Assembly: GCA_001600455.1 (NCBI GenBank)
Contig: BCKC01000007.1
Location: 983,394 to 1,047,393 of the forward strand
Origin: Endocalyx cinctus
Taxonomy: Eukaryota > Ascomycota > Sordariomycetes > Amphisphaeriales > Apiosporaceae
Direction: 5' to 3'
Length of the DNA: 64,000 nt
This document shows, in pieces, positions 12,576 to 24,931 of the stretch (position 1 is its first letter; each line of letters opens with the position of its first letter). The position numbers and the translations under genes were made by a program. The notes under the pieces were generated by a model. The model worked only from the letters and a program-made list of their open reading frames with translations. It searched no databases and was not told where the DNA came from.

Positions 12576-13383
12576 TCACGAGTGTTCGTAATCTGGCGCG
12601 CCAGAAAATATGCCAACTCTCATCCGATGACTCTGAAAAGGCATTATTAGTACTCTTGGTAAAAAAGAAAAGGAGGTTTGTGGTAGAACGTACGAAAGGC
12701 AACTTTGGAATGACCACCCCGAGAACGGCGAGAAAATTGATGGTGAAATAAGTAAGATCGTAATGCGTATAATGAGTACTCAGTAGGAATAGCACGATAG
12801 GTACACTGAGCAGGAATTTCTTTGCTGGCGTGTATTGTGCACCGTCGTCGATTTGTTCCCACATGTTCAAATTGTCATATGCTCCGTTATTGAAATCAAA
12901 CGGTACACCACGAACCCAATGAAACATGATATACGAGCCGAACATATAAGAGATGTTGGTCAAAGTCCAAGACGTCTCTTGGGAAACACCGGGGATGACA
13001 TCCCAGAGGATCTTTAAAGCGCAAATCAAAACAATATGGATAGTCCACGCTCCTGTACAAAATGTTAGCGTCACCCTAGCGTCAAGAAGTGGCTATCCAC
13101 ACCCGCAGCCGTCACGTTTATATTATCGGACAACGACTGCAGGTAATGTGTACGTACCTTTGGCGTTGACCCAATTCGCATTGAGATTCGGGAGGGAAGA
13201 CTGGTCGCTGAGCTGCTCTTCCGGCTCCTGAGGTTCCTGATATATCTGAAGGATGCTACTAGACCTCCTTCTTCTAGTGGATTTCTCATTTTCACCCATG
13301 TTTCTGTAAACACCTCCTCGCCGTGGAGGATTGGTGCTGACGTCGTAAGAGACGGTGCGGGGGAGGAGTATTGGGGAAGACAC
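12576..13383 (-). CDS. ORMDL-family protein (Orm1/Orm2), regulator of serine palmitoyltransferase
   Basis: Endoplasmic reticulum membrane protein that restrains serine palmitoyltransferase and so controls sphingolipid synthesis. Three exons, 13383-13158, 13052-12694 and 12632-12576, give 213 residues. Exon 1 encodes a hydrophilic N-terminus with RRRRSSSIL, comparable to the Ser-rich region phosphorylated in yeast Orm proteins, and ends in NANWVNAKG. Exon 2 carries the membrane core (AWTIHIVLICALKILWDVIP), the hallmark MWEQIDDGAQYTPAKKFL, then LSTHYTHYDLTYFTINF and VVIPKLPF. The unspliced frame reads on into a non-family tail. Using the GTACGT donor and TTTTCAG acceptor instead gives SHRMRVGIF, matching the family C-terminus, and a stop at 12576. 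This splice is inferred from that match. Confidence 0.92.
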
Positions 13384-14875
13384 TTTGGCGGTATTGTGGG
13401 AAAAAAAAGGACAAGGAATTCGGGAGGCGATTCCGACTGGCTAGACGGGAGAATCGTATACCCAATACTCAAATCGTATCGTTCAAGTCAAGGAAACGTA
13501 AAGTAGGTTTTGGTTTTCGGACAGTGGGAAAAGATGGGCGGGGAACCGAATGGTTGTCGGTAGTTGGGTGGTGCTCGACGTAAACCGAAGGCTTGTCCAG
13601 TTGGCAGGAGGAATAAAAAGTTGAGTATGTATAACCTTAACGACAGGTAATATTATGGAAGTATGGATATATGTATGGGTATCCCAAATAATTTGTAAAG
13701 GTGCCAAATAATTAAAGAGACAAGTATTAGAAATGTTGGGTGTAAGGAGACGCGAAGCAATTGATCGAAAATGTCATAAATAATCGTAAAAGGCCTAGAC
13801 AGGATTTCGCAACGAATCAAGGATATGGGAATATCGAATTCCGTTTATCGTGTTCTAGATCGGTGGATCTCTGATGACGGAGGTAAGTAAAAATATGAAA
13901 GGAGATGGTAAAAGTAGAGGTAGGTACTAAGTGAAAAGAAGTAGAGGAAAGAAGTTGAATTGAGTGAGTGAGTGAGCGTGATTAAGTTAAATTGACTTAG
14001 TACCTAAGAAATAAGAGACATACTCTTTTCTTCAAAGTTACCTCATGTTGAACATTCGATGTAAGGTGATGATGAAGATGGTTCAAGGTTGAAAGGGGAG
14101 AGAGGTTTTGTAAGTAACTACCGTGTAGAGAATAGAGAGGCCAGAACATGGGAAATCTGGGGCAATAGAAGATAAATTCAAGGAATAATATTAATGCATA
14201 TAGGGGTTTTTGGCAGCTGTTACCAGGTCCACTACTCAGCTACTAAAGCCTGCTAAAAACAGCTGAAAAGAAAATAAAAATAAAGGAACCGAGTCACTGA
14301 TTTTTATTGATTATTACCGATTAAGGTCATAAGCTCCCTAGCTAATATAGTATCCATATACATATACCTGAATATATGTATACGAAGTATTCTGTACTGC
14401 TTAATGAATAAGTGAAAGGGGGTTAGGTTACAGCGCCCCATAGACCCCATAAGCCCCATAACTTGTAGCCTCTTTGCTGCATGATTTCGAGATGATGGAA
14501 TTTGTATTATCGATAACGATCGGAGTGTCGCCTGTTCACGTGACTGTAACACGTTCATACTAAAAGAAGGTAGGTAAGGTTAGGATTCAGGAAAATGTGA
14601 ACAGAAGCATATTTCCAAGAGAGAATAATACTTCCCTTTTTCTTCTCTTCTTTTTTTTTTCTTTTAATGTATAAAATAATCATTATCTTTTCTTTATTTA
14701 TAAAAATATTAGAATATTAGATTCTTGAATTTTAGATTATTCAAGTATCATTTCTTGAAGAAGTATTTCATAAGTTTTATTCATTATCCACCAAATGCAA
14801 TGATAAGGAATCCGTTATTCGATACTTATTTTATTATCCCGAATCTATTAAAAAAAAGAAAGAGCTAAAAAATCG
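13384..14875. other. AT-rich intergenic region between divergent genes
   Basis: Shared upstream region of the minus-strand ORMDL gene and the plus-strand zinc-knuckle gene. It has a short GAGT repeat near 13960 and pyrimidine tracts at 14630-14665, but no further gene that I can support. Confidence 0.45.
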
Positions 14876-16852
14876 ATGGATTCAACTAATATGGATGAAT
14901 CTATTACACCATTGAACCAATCCCAGATACATTCTGATAATACTACATCCCCTTCAAGTCGAAAAAGAACCCGCGACTATGGCCAAGAACTTAAAGGATT
15001 ACCCCAGTCTGAGGATGAGGGCAGTAAAAGTGAAGAATCACTCGCCCTTGCCAAGAAGCAGAAAGTTAAAGAATCAAGCCCGGGGGATGACTCAGATAGC
15101 CTAGATGATGGCGAAATAGTAGAGTCTGATTCAGAGCAAAGTCAACCCGGTGTTGATCTTGAATCAAGTGGGATACAAGAACTTACTAAAGATAATACCA
15201 ATACTGGTGAATCAATCGGTAACACGTCACGGTTGAACACTGCCGGTCCCTCGTTAGGTCAAACATCAGCTCAGCCCGGTTGGAATCGCGGACTCGGGTT
15301 AGCTGCTCGTACATCATTTGGAAAAGCTCCTACCACGCTTTTCGCTACCAATACCCCGATCGCTACTACTGACCCTGTATCACCTCCGGCGATCTCCTCA
15401 TTGGATGGCGCAGATGACGGCAAGCCGCAACTCAAGGAAAGTAGCAGTGATGAAGATCAAGATCACGCTAACGATTCAGCCAAACATCAGAAATCACGAA
15501 ATAATAATCAAGTGGATGATAACTCCCAATCCGTCTTTAAAGTGGGGAAAGAGACATGGAATTTTCCTCTGACGACAACCACTAAGGTCGACACGTCAAA
15601 GGCCGCCACTCATAAGTTCGCATATTGGAAAGAACCTATCCAGTCATTCATAATCAACTTAGTTGAAGCTAACCAGGCCCACGAATTGCCGACACATAAA
15701 GTCATTCACGCCGCTTTCCAACTATACACATCCAAGAGGATGGGTTGCTTGTACGGTACCAAAAACCAGATCAGCAATGCTAGAGTTGCTGTCCTGAAGG
15801 CTTTCTCATCTCTCAAACCGTCAGAAGTAGAAAGGATGGTTTCAGATGCTCAACTTCAACTCAAAATTCAACCCAACAATAACGAAGAAACCTATGAGCC
15901 GCAAGGCCCCAGCCATGATAAGAACAACTCACCTCAGTTTAATGTCATAAACGAGAACGAAGACTTGTATCTTCAACAGAAATACTTCCCCGATACGCCT
16001 AATGATGTTCATCGTTGTTTAGCATGCTCTGGTCTAGGACATCGCGCCCGGGATTGCCACCGAGTAATATGCCGCTTCTGCGGCGAGGCGAGCCACACAT
16101 CATTTACATGCCACACCAGAGCGAGATGCCGAAAATGCTTCCAGCTCGGTCATAAAGTAGACGCTTGCCAAGAAAGACTTGCCCTAGCTCCGGGCGAGCA
16201 GAACGAGTGCGCATTCTGCGGTGCAGAACACGCTGACGACCAGTGTACCGAAATATGGAGGTCCTACAATCCATTGGAAACTACTCCGAAGAAGGTCAAG
16301 CACATTCCAATGTTCTGCTACACGTGCGGAGCGGATACTCACTACGGCCCAGAGTGCGGCCTTTCGACGAAGGGGAGCAAAATGTCCGGCCCTACAACAT
16401 GGTCCCGAGAAAACCGTGATTTGTACATCGATCCAGAGAGTTCAGACGTTTGTGTCGCGTCAACCGGCCCCAGTGCGAACCAAACACAGGACGTACAGTC
16501 AAATTTTCATATCTTGGGGAGGGCCAGTCGCCCGACTCACATGCACTTCGTATCTAGCGACGAGTCGGACGAGGACTTGGTGCATGCCCCCATACACCAA
16601 CAACAAAGAAGGCAAGGCGGTATCAGGATTGCAACTAATATCGGCTTTGCCGAGCCAAGAATGAACGGTAACCCGTCGTCCTGGCAACCGCCCCTACCCT
16701 CCGGCCCACCGCCTCCACTACCGCGAGACCCTTTCCCTCCGCGCGGCGGACAAAGCTTTGATCGGAGGAACGACGGAAGACCTCCGTTCCGGGGCGGTCG
16801 AGGCGGACGCGGTGGACGCGGCGGAGGTCGCGGTTGGGGGAGAGGCAGGTAG
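14876..16852 (+). CDS. Air1/Air2-like zinc-knuckle protein (TRAMP complex RNA-binding subunit)
   Basis: Single exon, 658 residues. TRAMP marks aberrant nuclear RNAs for exosome decay by adding short poly(A) tails; the Air subunit binds RNA and bridges polymerase and helicase. Five CCHC knuckles lie at about residues 380-500: CLACSGLGHRARDC, CRFCGEASHTSFTC, CRKCFQLGHKVDAC, CAFCGAEHADDQC (one residue shorter between the second Cys and the His) and CYTCGADTHYGPEC. The number and spacing fit Air proteins rather than the seven-knuckle CNBP/Byr3 type. The first 225 residues are acidic and disordered with a basic RKR stretch near residue 29, and the C-terminus is an RGG-rich tail (GGRGGRGGRGGGRG). 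Yeast Air proteins are about half this length, but longer forms are usual in filamentous fungi. Confidence 0.85.
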   Translation: MDSTNMDESITPLNQSQIHSDNTTSPSSRKRTRDYGQELKGLPQSEDEGSKSEESLALAKKQKVKESSPGDDSDSLDDGEIVESDSEQSQPGVDLESSGIQELTKDNTNTGESIGNTSRLNTAGPSLGQTSAQPGWNRGLGLAARTSFGKAPTTLFATNTPIATTDPVSPPAISSLDGADDGKPQLKESSSDEDQDHANDSAKHQKSRNNNQVDDNSQSVFKVGKETWNFPLTTTTKVDTSKAATHKFAYWKEPIQSFIINLVEANQAHELPTHKVIHAAFQLYTSKRMGCLYGTKNQISNARVAVLKAFSSLKPSEVERMVSDAQLQLKIQPNNNEETYEPQGPSHDKNNSPQFNVINENEDLYLQQKYFPDTPNDVHRCLACSGLGHRARDCHRVICRFCGEASHTSFTCHTRARCRKCFQLGHKVDACQERLALAPGEQNECAFCGAEHADDQCTEIWRSYNPLETTPKKVKHIPMFCYTCGADTHYGPECGLSTKGSKMSGPTTWSRENRDLYIDPESSDVCVASTGPSANQTQDVQSNFHILGRASRPTHMHFVSSDESDEDLVHAPIHQQQRRQGGIRIATNIGFAEPRMNGNPSSWQPPLPSGPPPPLPRDPFPPRGGQSFDRRNDGRPPFRGGRGGRGGRGGGRGWGRGR

Positions 16853-19800
16853 ATAATGGGATAGCCTTGTATATATGCTCGCTGCAGTGCTTCGAACACT
16901 TCTTCTTTTCATAAAAGTCACCTGTAGGATTAAATAAGACTAGTGATACCATTGATAAATACATATAATTATCTCTGTTCCTGTAGTATTTGCTGGCTTC
17001 CCCGAGAACATGTACCCCTTGGCTAGGTCATTGTTTATATTCCTCTTTTTATGAGCAGATAATTCATATCGTATTCAGCCAATGGAGGTGCAAAATGTGG
17101 CAAGCTGAAATGTCGTTATCCCCTTCAGACTCTTTCACATGATTACGCGGTTAGAGTATATACACATATCATCAGACAAATAGATGGTGGGACTGTGATC
17201 TCGAATAAGTTGTGGAAAATCAAAATAGAGAGACATGACCATATTTCAGCAGCTGTCAGTGAAGGTCTTCTAATAGAACGCGTATATTACTACTCAACAT
17301 AATTAGCAGCAGTTGATAGTGATTAAATTCTAGCATTGTTATCACATCTACAGTACCGGAGCCCAACAAACCCCATAACCCAACACGCAAATTCTAAAAG
17401 CTACCTGATACCAGAATAAATTATAATAGAAAGAATGTCCTCACCCATCACCTGCTTTCCCTTTTCTACCCCAGTAAAATCTTAGAAAAACGAGGTACGG
17501 GCGCAATGCCAGGCGTCCAAATTATCATAGAATCTAAGATACGTACTTATAGCTATCCTCCGAGGAGCCCCGGTAGAATATGTCTATATAAAGGGGAGAC
17601 CTTCGCCTCGAAGAAGACAGAATGGAAAGGTTAAGAATCAATGCAACAGGTAATTATTCGGCTCTCAAACCATACTCCTGTTCTACTGCTAATTACAAAT
17701 TAATATCATAATAATACTTATTAGGATGCTGGGAAGAACAAAGGATGACTCGGATGTATTAATATGCAAATCATATCAGCGATGAATGGCTAACCAAGAC
17801 TAACTTGATGCCTTTATCTCCATACAATAATAATAAAATACTAAAGGAATAGTAAATTAAAGGCACAATATATAGTCTATAGATATAGTTCTTTAAAGAG
17901 AGAAGAAGAAGAAAAAAAAAAAGGGAGGAAACTCAAGTACAAATGCGAACTGAACCCGAAGGTCCTAGTACAAACACGAACTACCCGAAGGCTGCTTCCT
18001 AAGGTTAGAACAGGCAGTCATGAAAGACTGGATCTACCTTCTTGAAAAACAGAGGCTTTATTTTAATTTATAACCCCTCCATACGTGATTTCCTAAATAG
18101 TATTTTACTGACTGGTTTTGTCTATTTTCTTCCTTAGGTAGGTACGCATGTGCCCTAATCACACTATCTAGTACCTACCTAGATAGAATTGATAAGTCCA
18201 GTACATTGGTACCTAGGTAATAAAGAGGGTAGACAAGAGGTCTCATGCCATCGAGCATCTTCATCTCTCTTCGATTTCGGAAATCCTGCCTTTTCATTTT
18301 AGGCCACCACATATTATCATATGCACTGGATATTTTTAAGTCGTCAGGATGTTATATATATTAATTAATGGATCTTTTAAGATATTACAATCCTATCAAT
18401 AGCATAACGGCGCGGCCGCATGTCGGTCATCATATGAACGATCCCTTTCGGTTCTGTCTGCAGCCAGCTTACAACGCCATATATTAGCTTCACCATCTGA
18501 TGATCCTGCCTTTCTTGTGGCTAAGCCTTTTTACCTTTTTTTACCAATTTAAGGTACAGAATCGAAACCTGTACCAACTCAAAGATACCATGCTTCAACC
18601 ATAAAATTAATCGATTCTAGAGTTATAACAAGAAATATTTGAAGCTGGTAGTCCATATTACACCACGACCCTTGCATTATAAACAACTTACATCTCTGGC
18701 TGATCTTTTCCTTCCCATGAAGTATACGATGAAAATAATAATAATAAACAGATCAGCCTTTCTAGAAACAAAAAGACCACGCATTTCCTGATACAGTCGG
18801 TAGGCTTTCAAGCCACCGAGAACATGTCAATCGTAAGCATCTAACCAATGTCGTAGAAAATTGCGACTTGGCTGACTGCGGCGTTCCTTCAAGAACCAGA
18901 AAGAATTCTGTGGAGAAAGAAACTAACCCTCGTTGCTTTTTAACGTTTTATGCCATGCGCGGCGATACGGTGGGGTAAAGAGGAAGCTTTATTGATCAGT
19001 AATCTCTAATCTGGAATATGAAAAAGACCCGATACTCTGAATGTTTCATTATTCTAAGGTAGAAGAAAAAAAAACTTCGGTCTTTTACTTGACGAAATGG
19101 TACTTAATGAAATGGGACAACGAAAAAAAAAAAGGATCATTACGTATAGATATAAATAAACGAGCCAGCGAGCGGATCAATACATATTACGCGGGAGAGG
19201 CAATGAGTATTGGCGGCTTGGGACATTTCGTTATATATATATATATATACTAGGTTAGATGATTCCTTCTATTTGGGATATAACGGCCGAACCGAAATTT
19301 CCCTCCGTAGACCTACGGAGTAAGCTTCTACCATTTATGGCGGATATGACCGAAAAGAAAAGAAAAGAAAAATAAAACAGAAGGGGAGATAAGTTTCATT
19401 TCTTTTTTCTTACTTTAGTTTATTTTTTACTTAAAACAGTTATTGATTGTAGTAGATTATTCCCAATTCATACAAAAGGGACCTTTGTAGATGGAATGGA
19501 TCCATGGATGTTGGCCAAGACACGTGGTTGGCTAAAAGTTGTTGTGTGGGGGTGTGTGGGGTGTGTAAGCACTTTGCCGTGCAAATGTATGTATGACCCT
19601 GTCCCCCCACTACACCACCCACTCAGCCACTACACCCTCTCCAGCCAAGTTACTTCCACTACGTACTTAAGCTATCCAACGTAAGACTATCCGATTCGGC
19701 GGTACGAACGGAGGAACACAAGGGTGCTTCGTGTTTCTTTTCTTTTTTCTCTTCTTTTTTTTCTCTTGATCAATTATGATGAAGGACCAATTTTACTCAC

Positions 19801-19887
19801 ATGATATAGATCACAGTTAGGTTATGGATGCAGGCGGGCGGAAGAGGTGGCGGAGGCGGCGCCGTATGCGGAATGTAACCTCGAATT

Positions 19888-19913
19888 AAAAAAAAAAAAA
19901 AAAAAAAAAAAAA
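19888..19913. repeat. Run of 26 A
   Basis: Uninterrupted adenine tract in the gene-free region. Its exact length is prone to sequencing error. Confidence 0.9.
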
Positions 19914-21102
19914 GGAATGCAGTAGCGTAAAGGACTTTATACTATATTAGTCCCGGGGAGCTGGTTCCTAAGAAAGAAGCGGTATGTAAATCTACTGCAG
20001 ATATGTATACGGAGTACGGGTTCAAAAAGTGAACTGTCCGTGCTATATTTAAGTACGCAACTGCCGAGTCCGGTATAGTTTCAGGTTCTAGACGTGACAA
20101 TCCCTCAAACTTTTTCCTCACCTTCTTCTTACCTTGCCCCTCGTAGAAAGAGATAGAGAGTGTGTGTAAGAGTAAGACGGGCAGTTTCACGAATTACCCC
20201 TTGACCTCGACGTTCTTATTGAGTAGTACAACGAAGGATTGCTGTATGCATGTAGATCATTTAATTACCCAGCCTAGCTCCACGGTACTACCTCATCATT
20301 ATTGTTGTTGTCGTTTTTCTTTTTTTTTCTTGTGTACTATGTAGATATTTCATCCCTTATCTTCGTAAGGACGTAAGATATACCAGACAGGCTCGCTTAA
20401 GCTGTATTATCTGTTGCACCGCGGCCGGGGGTCAAATCCGAGCTAAAGAAGCGTCCAGGATAAAAGCGACGAACGCATTCTCTGTGTTTTGTGACCGACA
20501 GAAAACGTTATCCATACGGTAGATTAAAAGCAACAAGGTTCAAAAACCCTCCTATCTCCCCCCCCCTCCCCCTCTCCCCGGAAATCCTTGTGTCTTTTAC
20601 ACCACATATACTTCTTGCGACAAAAAGATCTCGAACCAATCACACCATGTCATATGTCGTTCGAAAGAATTTTTTTTTTTTTTTTTCATGAGAGTAAAGA
20701 AAGAAAAGAAGTCCCTTGCATAACATCCATATAATAGCAACAGAAAAAACCAAAGAGCTCCACCTGATTGTTGATTTGGATTTCAAGACCCGAGTCTTGA
20801 GTTTAGTTTAGAGAGATATACCTCATAAAGAAAGAAAATAAAAAATAAAACTAGTAGAAAACTAAAGAGCATAGATACCGGCATGGGTGTGCCGTGGTTT
20901 GAATAGTGTGCTACCTAAATTAGTTCTCGGGCGGCTCTTCCTTTTTTCTTCCGAGTTACCTCAACTATTAACGACCAAACACTATACTATATACCATACT
21001 ATACTTTACTATCCATCACCTTAACCCTGCCTATTGACAACAATTAAGTGGAGAAAAAAGATGGAATCTCTATTCTATATAAAGAATTATTAACATGGAT
21101 AC

Positions 21103-21108
<6 letters not shown>

Positions 21109-21138
<30 letters not shown>
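21109..21138. repeat. AT dinucleotide repeat
   Basis: About 15 AT/TA units in the gene-free spacer upstream of the ABM monooxygenase gene. Confidence 0.9.
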
Positions 21139-21141
<3 letters not shown>

Positions 21142-21532
21142 CTATCACTTCGACTCTGCTTACAAGTAACCCTGAAAGGATACATGAATTCTTAACACCT
21201 ACGTACTCGTTGTAGGTCCTTTATTTTTTTGTTGTTGTTGATTTATACTATAAATACTTCCTGCAGCCCTACGTTCTAGGAACAGACAAAGAAAAACGGT
21301 TATCCGGTTAGAAAAATCTTTGTCCCTTCCGTCTTTTGACGCTTTTCTTTTAAACGCCACCCGAAGAATAATCGACCCCCCCCTTCCCCCCCTTTTTCAT
21401 CGTCAGCTACCACAAACCCACCATTTCACATTCTCTTCCACCCCCTCCTTAAAGTAAGAAAAAAAAAAAAAAAAAAGTCTCGAAGCTTGAAGCCCGAGCC
21501 CCTGTCCCTGGAAAACTAGGATATAATAAAAG

Positions 21533-22012
21533 ATGGCGCAATCCATAATCAGCCTGCAAGTCACCGTCCACATCGCTCCCGAAAACGTGGAGAAATTCCT
21601 GGCCGCGTTCAAACCTGCTTTGGATAGCGTCACGGCGGAGCCCGAGTGCCTCCTCTTCGAAGTCTTTATTGACCCTAACGAGCCCGGCAGGATTAGCTGG
21701 GTTGAAGACTGGTTAGACATACCTCTTACCCCCTTTTCCGTTAATCCATAATTACTTTTATTCATTTCTATACATCATACAACCTTCCCCTCCCCCCCCC
21801 TCCACTGTACGTAAGAATTGTTCTTCGTAACTAACATCAAGGGAAACAAAACTTATAGGGCCGCAACGAAGGAGTGGTTGATGACAAAACAACTCACCAA
21901 GGACTATTACAAGGAATATTTCAGCATTACTGAACCCATGTTTATTAAGCCGAGAGAGGTTCAAACGCTGGAACGTGTCGGTCCTGATTTCTTTTTCGTC
22001 AAAGGACGATAA
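21533..22012 (+). CDS. ABM-domain small monooxygenase-like protein
   Basis: Antibiotic-biosynthesis-monooxygenase fold (dimeric alpha/beta barrel), a cofactor-free oxygenase family also seen in quinol monooxygenases. Exons 21533-21711 and 21859-22012 give 110 residues. Exon 1 has the barrel start (SIISLQVTVHIAPENVEKFL), then ECLLFEVFIDPNEPGRISWV, which matches the family pattern with a central F-E-V strand. Splicing with GTTAGA/TTATAG gives EDWAATKEWLMTKQLTK, an expected helix start, and exon 2 ends with the strand PDFFFVKGR. The 147-base intron contains a C/T-rich run. Fungal members of this length are common and mostly uncharacterised; there is no metabolic cluster nearby to suggest a substrate. 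Confidence 0.85.
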
Positions 22013-22385
22013 ATGAAAATCGATCTATCCTCTTTTCTTTTTTGTCCTCTCTCGTGGCTCATATACATATTGCCTCAGCTACCTTTTTCAGTTTTTGGGT
22101 GGAGTTAAGGAAGTGCCTTGGATATACGATTGATATCCACCGACGACATTCAAAAGCGATATTTAGACTCATCATCATAGTACAAAAGCATAAAGCCAAA
22201 TGGTTCACTAATACAATGTGTTATAATATCTTATCTTTTTTTTTCATCCTCGTATGCCTCCATTGCTCACACATGCCGCATATCTTCGAGGGTGAGTGAG
22301 GTACAGACAAATATTGTTATTAGAAGGGAAAGAAAGTCTCGAAAAGAAACGTGTGTTTAAAACGCCCACGAGATGAGCTCCCTAA

Positions 22386-22611
22386 CGATAGCGCAGAAGC
22401 ATTGTCGTCGGTCTCATCTCGGCTGCAACACGCCGTCCCAAGCGATGGCGTAAAAGCACTGTCGCCGGCGAGCCTTTTTGCTTCCCGAAAGATAAAAGGC
22501 ACAAAGCTCGATCTATGACTCGAATGACAGCGTATCCAAATATAAAATGGGGTATCATAATGCAAATAAAACAAAAAAGGAAAAAGCCGTCAAACAAAAA
22601 TTAACAAAAAA

Positions 22612-22699
<88 letters not shown>

Positions 22700-22862
22700 A
22701 GGAAAGAAATCCACAATTCCGGCTGTCCATAGGGCTCACTATCATTTGTGAACTCCCGCTGAGATGGTGAAGCTGCCGATAGCGTTCCAGCATTGTCGTG
22801 TTCACCCATTTCGATACCCGAGTACGCCATTTTCCAGCGATGGCGTAGAAGCACTGTCGCCG
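22386..22862 (+). repeat. Four diverged copies of a 24-25 bp motif
   Basis: Related sequences start CGATRGCG and end near RYTGTCGYCG, at 22386-22410, 22443-22467, 22777-22800 and 22838-22862. Copies 2 and 4 differ at one base. Most differences from the other copies are C/T or G/A, although copy 3 also varies in its centre. The copies are paired on either side of the GAAA array. A 15-base piece of copy 3, GTTCCAGCATTGTCG, occurs again at 28623-28637. This is probably debris of a repeated element altered by RIP; element type unknown. Confidence 0.6.
22610..22710. repeat. GAAA tetranucleotide microsatellite
   Basis: About 23 near-perfect GAAA units, with one GGAAA variant near the right end. 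Purine-rich on the plus strand. Confidence 0.95.
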
Positions 22863-23150
22863 TCAGAGCCAATAAAACTCCATATATTTGCACATATCCG
22901 GGAATTCCGATCCGTATTGCCGACTCGCTCGTATCTGAAAAAAGAATTGTATAGAAGAGAAATCGTGAAGGCAGTCGAATGAACGAGTGGCAAGTTGAAT
23001 TGCCCTGGCTCCGCGAAGAAAAATAAAATAAAATAAAATAAAAGGAAGATGGTAAAGAAAAAATCCACTAATGACTTATCGGCCCGGTTGTTGAAGATCA
23101 GGCCAACGTATAGTCGTGGATTTATTTGGGGTTACGGAAGAGGGGTTATT

Positions 23151-24931
23151 TTAAGCCCTTCGACTCCACCACATGCGTCCAAACCCGCGTTGCTGAAGTT
23201 CGCGGCGGGCTGCACCATCCTGGAAAGCATCTGAGCCATCGAGAGTTGAATTGCCGCTGCTACCGACCTTGTGATTGGATTTGTTTCCGAAAAGTTTTAA
23301 CAGGAAGAACATGGCGAAAGCGCTGATAATGCTGACAGCAAGGATGGCTATCATGACCAGATTGCTGCGTCGATATTGATGAGGGCCGGAAACAGCGTCC
23401 GCGGGCCACCCGGTGTACAGCGCATAGGTGGTTGTGATACTTCCAAGATTCCCCAAGCCCGAGACCAAAGCAGCAGCTGCGGCGACACCTACTTCGCCAT
23501 GTCGCGACTGAAAGATTTCGTTTGTCCAAGTCATGCAGATGGGCACGGTCGGACCAAGTCCAAATCCTACCAAAAGCAGACCTCCGTACCTTGCCCATGG
23601 TTTTGAGACGGGTGCGAAAGTGACGGTCAGAAGACCTGCTATCTGTATGCATACCGCAGCAGAGAAGAAGAACGGACGCAGACGGTGGAAGCGGTCAGAA
23701 ATAGGCGTAACGAGAAGAATGGCGATAAGATCCATCTGCTTGTGTCAGAATACGTTTCTTTGAAATCGCCACGGGGATCGACTTACAATCCAGATGGGTG
23801 CAAATAGTAAGCTTAGTTGCACGCCGGTGAAATTTGGATTGATCCCGTGGATGATGACGGTACCGTACAGTTGCGTGCCGATTCCTACCCCGACCACACC
23901 AAAGTACATGAGAGTCAACGGCCATAATCTCCAGTCGATAAGAACATAGCCCAGATCTTTTAGAGTCCACGGACGTGGATGATAAACTCTCTTCAAGTCC
24001 TGATAATGTACAAGAGCATCTTCCCCTGTGAGGGCCTCGGGTGTCGGAGGTAACCATTTCGTAATTCCGGTCGATACCCTCTTTTGACCTGGAGGCAAGG
24101 GCCTCTCTGGAAGCCACCAGAGCAAGGTGAATCCAAGCAACACGGCAGTAAGGCCGTAGATGAGAAACATCCACTGGAAGCCCAGCAGGCCGCCCCTACC
24201 GTCTATGAGCTGAAAGCCGGCAGAAACGAGACCTACGACGGCTGCGGATACTTGCGCAGCGGTGAAATACTGTCCGATTCGTTTTCCGGTCCGAGATGGG
24301 GGGTAGAATAGAGTTAAATAGTATGACATGCCGGGCCACATGCCTGCAATGACGACACCGAGGAGGAAACGAAGAAGCCTTTATGAAAGAAACATGAGTC
24401 TTTTTTTTTTTTTTTTTTTTTTTTTGAGATTTTCAATCATAATGATCATGGGATGACTTACTTCAAGCTCCATGCTGCGCGTACGGCGGTGAAACTAGAT
24501 CCGATAACGCCGACAGCGAATACGATACGTGCCATCCAAACCCTGGGGCTCAACCTGCTCATGACCAAGTTTGAAGGACAATCGAAGATGACGTAGGACA
24601 CGTAAAACAGAGCAAGTGCGGTTGAAATGTCCTTAGATGACAACCCCAATACTTGAATCAAGTCGTGACCAGCATCCTCATTCATGGTCTGCGCTAGACC
24701 GATGTTAGAGCGGATAGCGGAACATAGGAAGTAGAGAATCCAGAAGGCCGGAATGATCCGTCGATCCAGCTTCTTGTATACTTCCTCTACCCGTTCGACG
24801 CTATACTCAACAGGAACGTTCCCTGCCTCAGGTGGATCTCTGTCAGTTTCTTCTCCTTCTGCATTATAAGGAGTATCGAGTGTCTCGGACGGGAGTTTGC
24901 CATCTTCGCCTTCATACGGTTGACTCGCCAT
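23151..24931 (-). CDS. MFS transporter, Dal5-type anion:cation symporter family
   Basis: Plasma-membrane uptake carrier of the ACS/allantoate permease group, whose members import nicotinate, pantothenate, biotin, allantoate or related anions by proton symport. Exons 24931-24462, 24378-23787 and 23735-23151 give 548 residues. A hydrophilic N-terminus is followed by KKLDRRIIPAFWILYFLC, the standard first helix of this family, then NIGLAQ, and by repeated membrane helices such as GMWPGMSYYLTLFYP and FQWMFLIYGLTAVLLGF. The loop with LPPTPEALTGEDA is the central cytoplasmic loop. LVTPISDRFHRLRPF matches the second-half helix 8-9 loop. The C-terminal tail is cytosolic and basic. Intron 1 contains a run of 25 T on the plus strand (24401-24425). 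The substrate cannot be told from the sequence. Confidence 0.9.

Larger units (their letters stand above)
16853..21532. other. 4.7 kb gene-free AT-rich region with simple repeats
   Basis: The longest stretch without a recognisable gene. It holds TA repeats (19231-19250 and 21109-21138), a run of 26 A (19888-19913), a run of 17 T (20670-20686), and TAGGTAGGTAC-like motifs in both orientations near 18136-18220. Open frames are short and have no family motifs. The last few hundred bases, pyrimidine-rich, are the likely promoter and leader of the ABM gene. Non-coding RNAs cannot be excluded by eye. Confidence 0.5.
22013..23150. other. Intergenic region with GAAA microsatellite and dispersed short motif
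   Basis: No gene recognised. It contains a GAAA tetranucleotide array and, on both sides of it, two copies each of a related 24-25-base motif (separate entries). A short AAAAT/AATAA run lies at 23020-23041. Confidence 0.5.

Noticed and set aside
22555..22893. Minus-strand frame coding a long SFFL repeat
   Set aside because: Product of the GAAA microsatellite read in frame; no gene features on either side.
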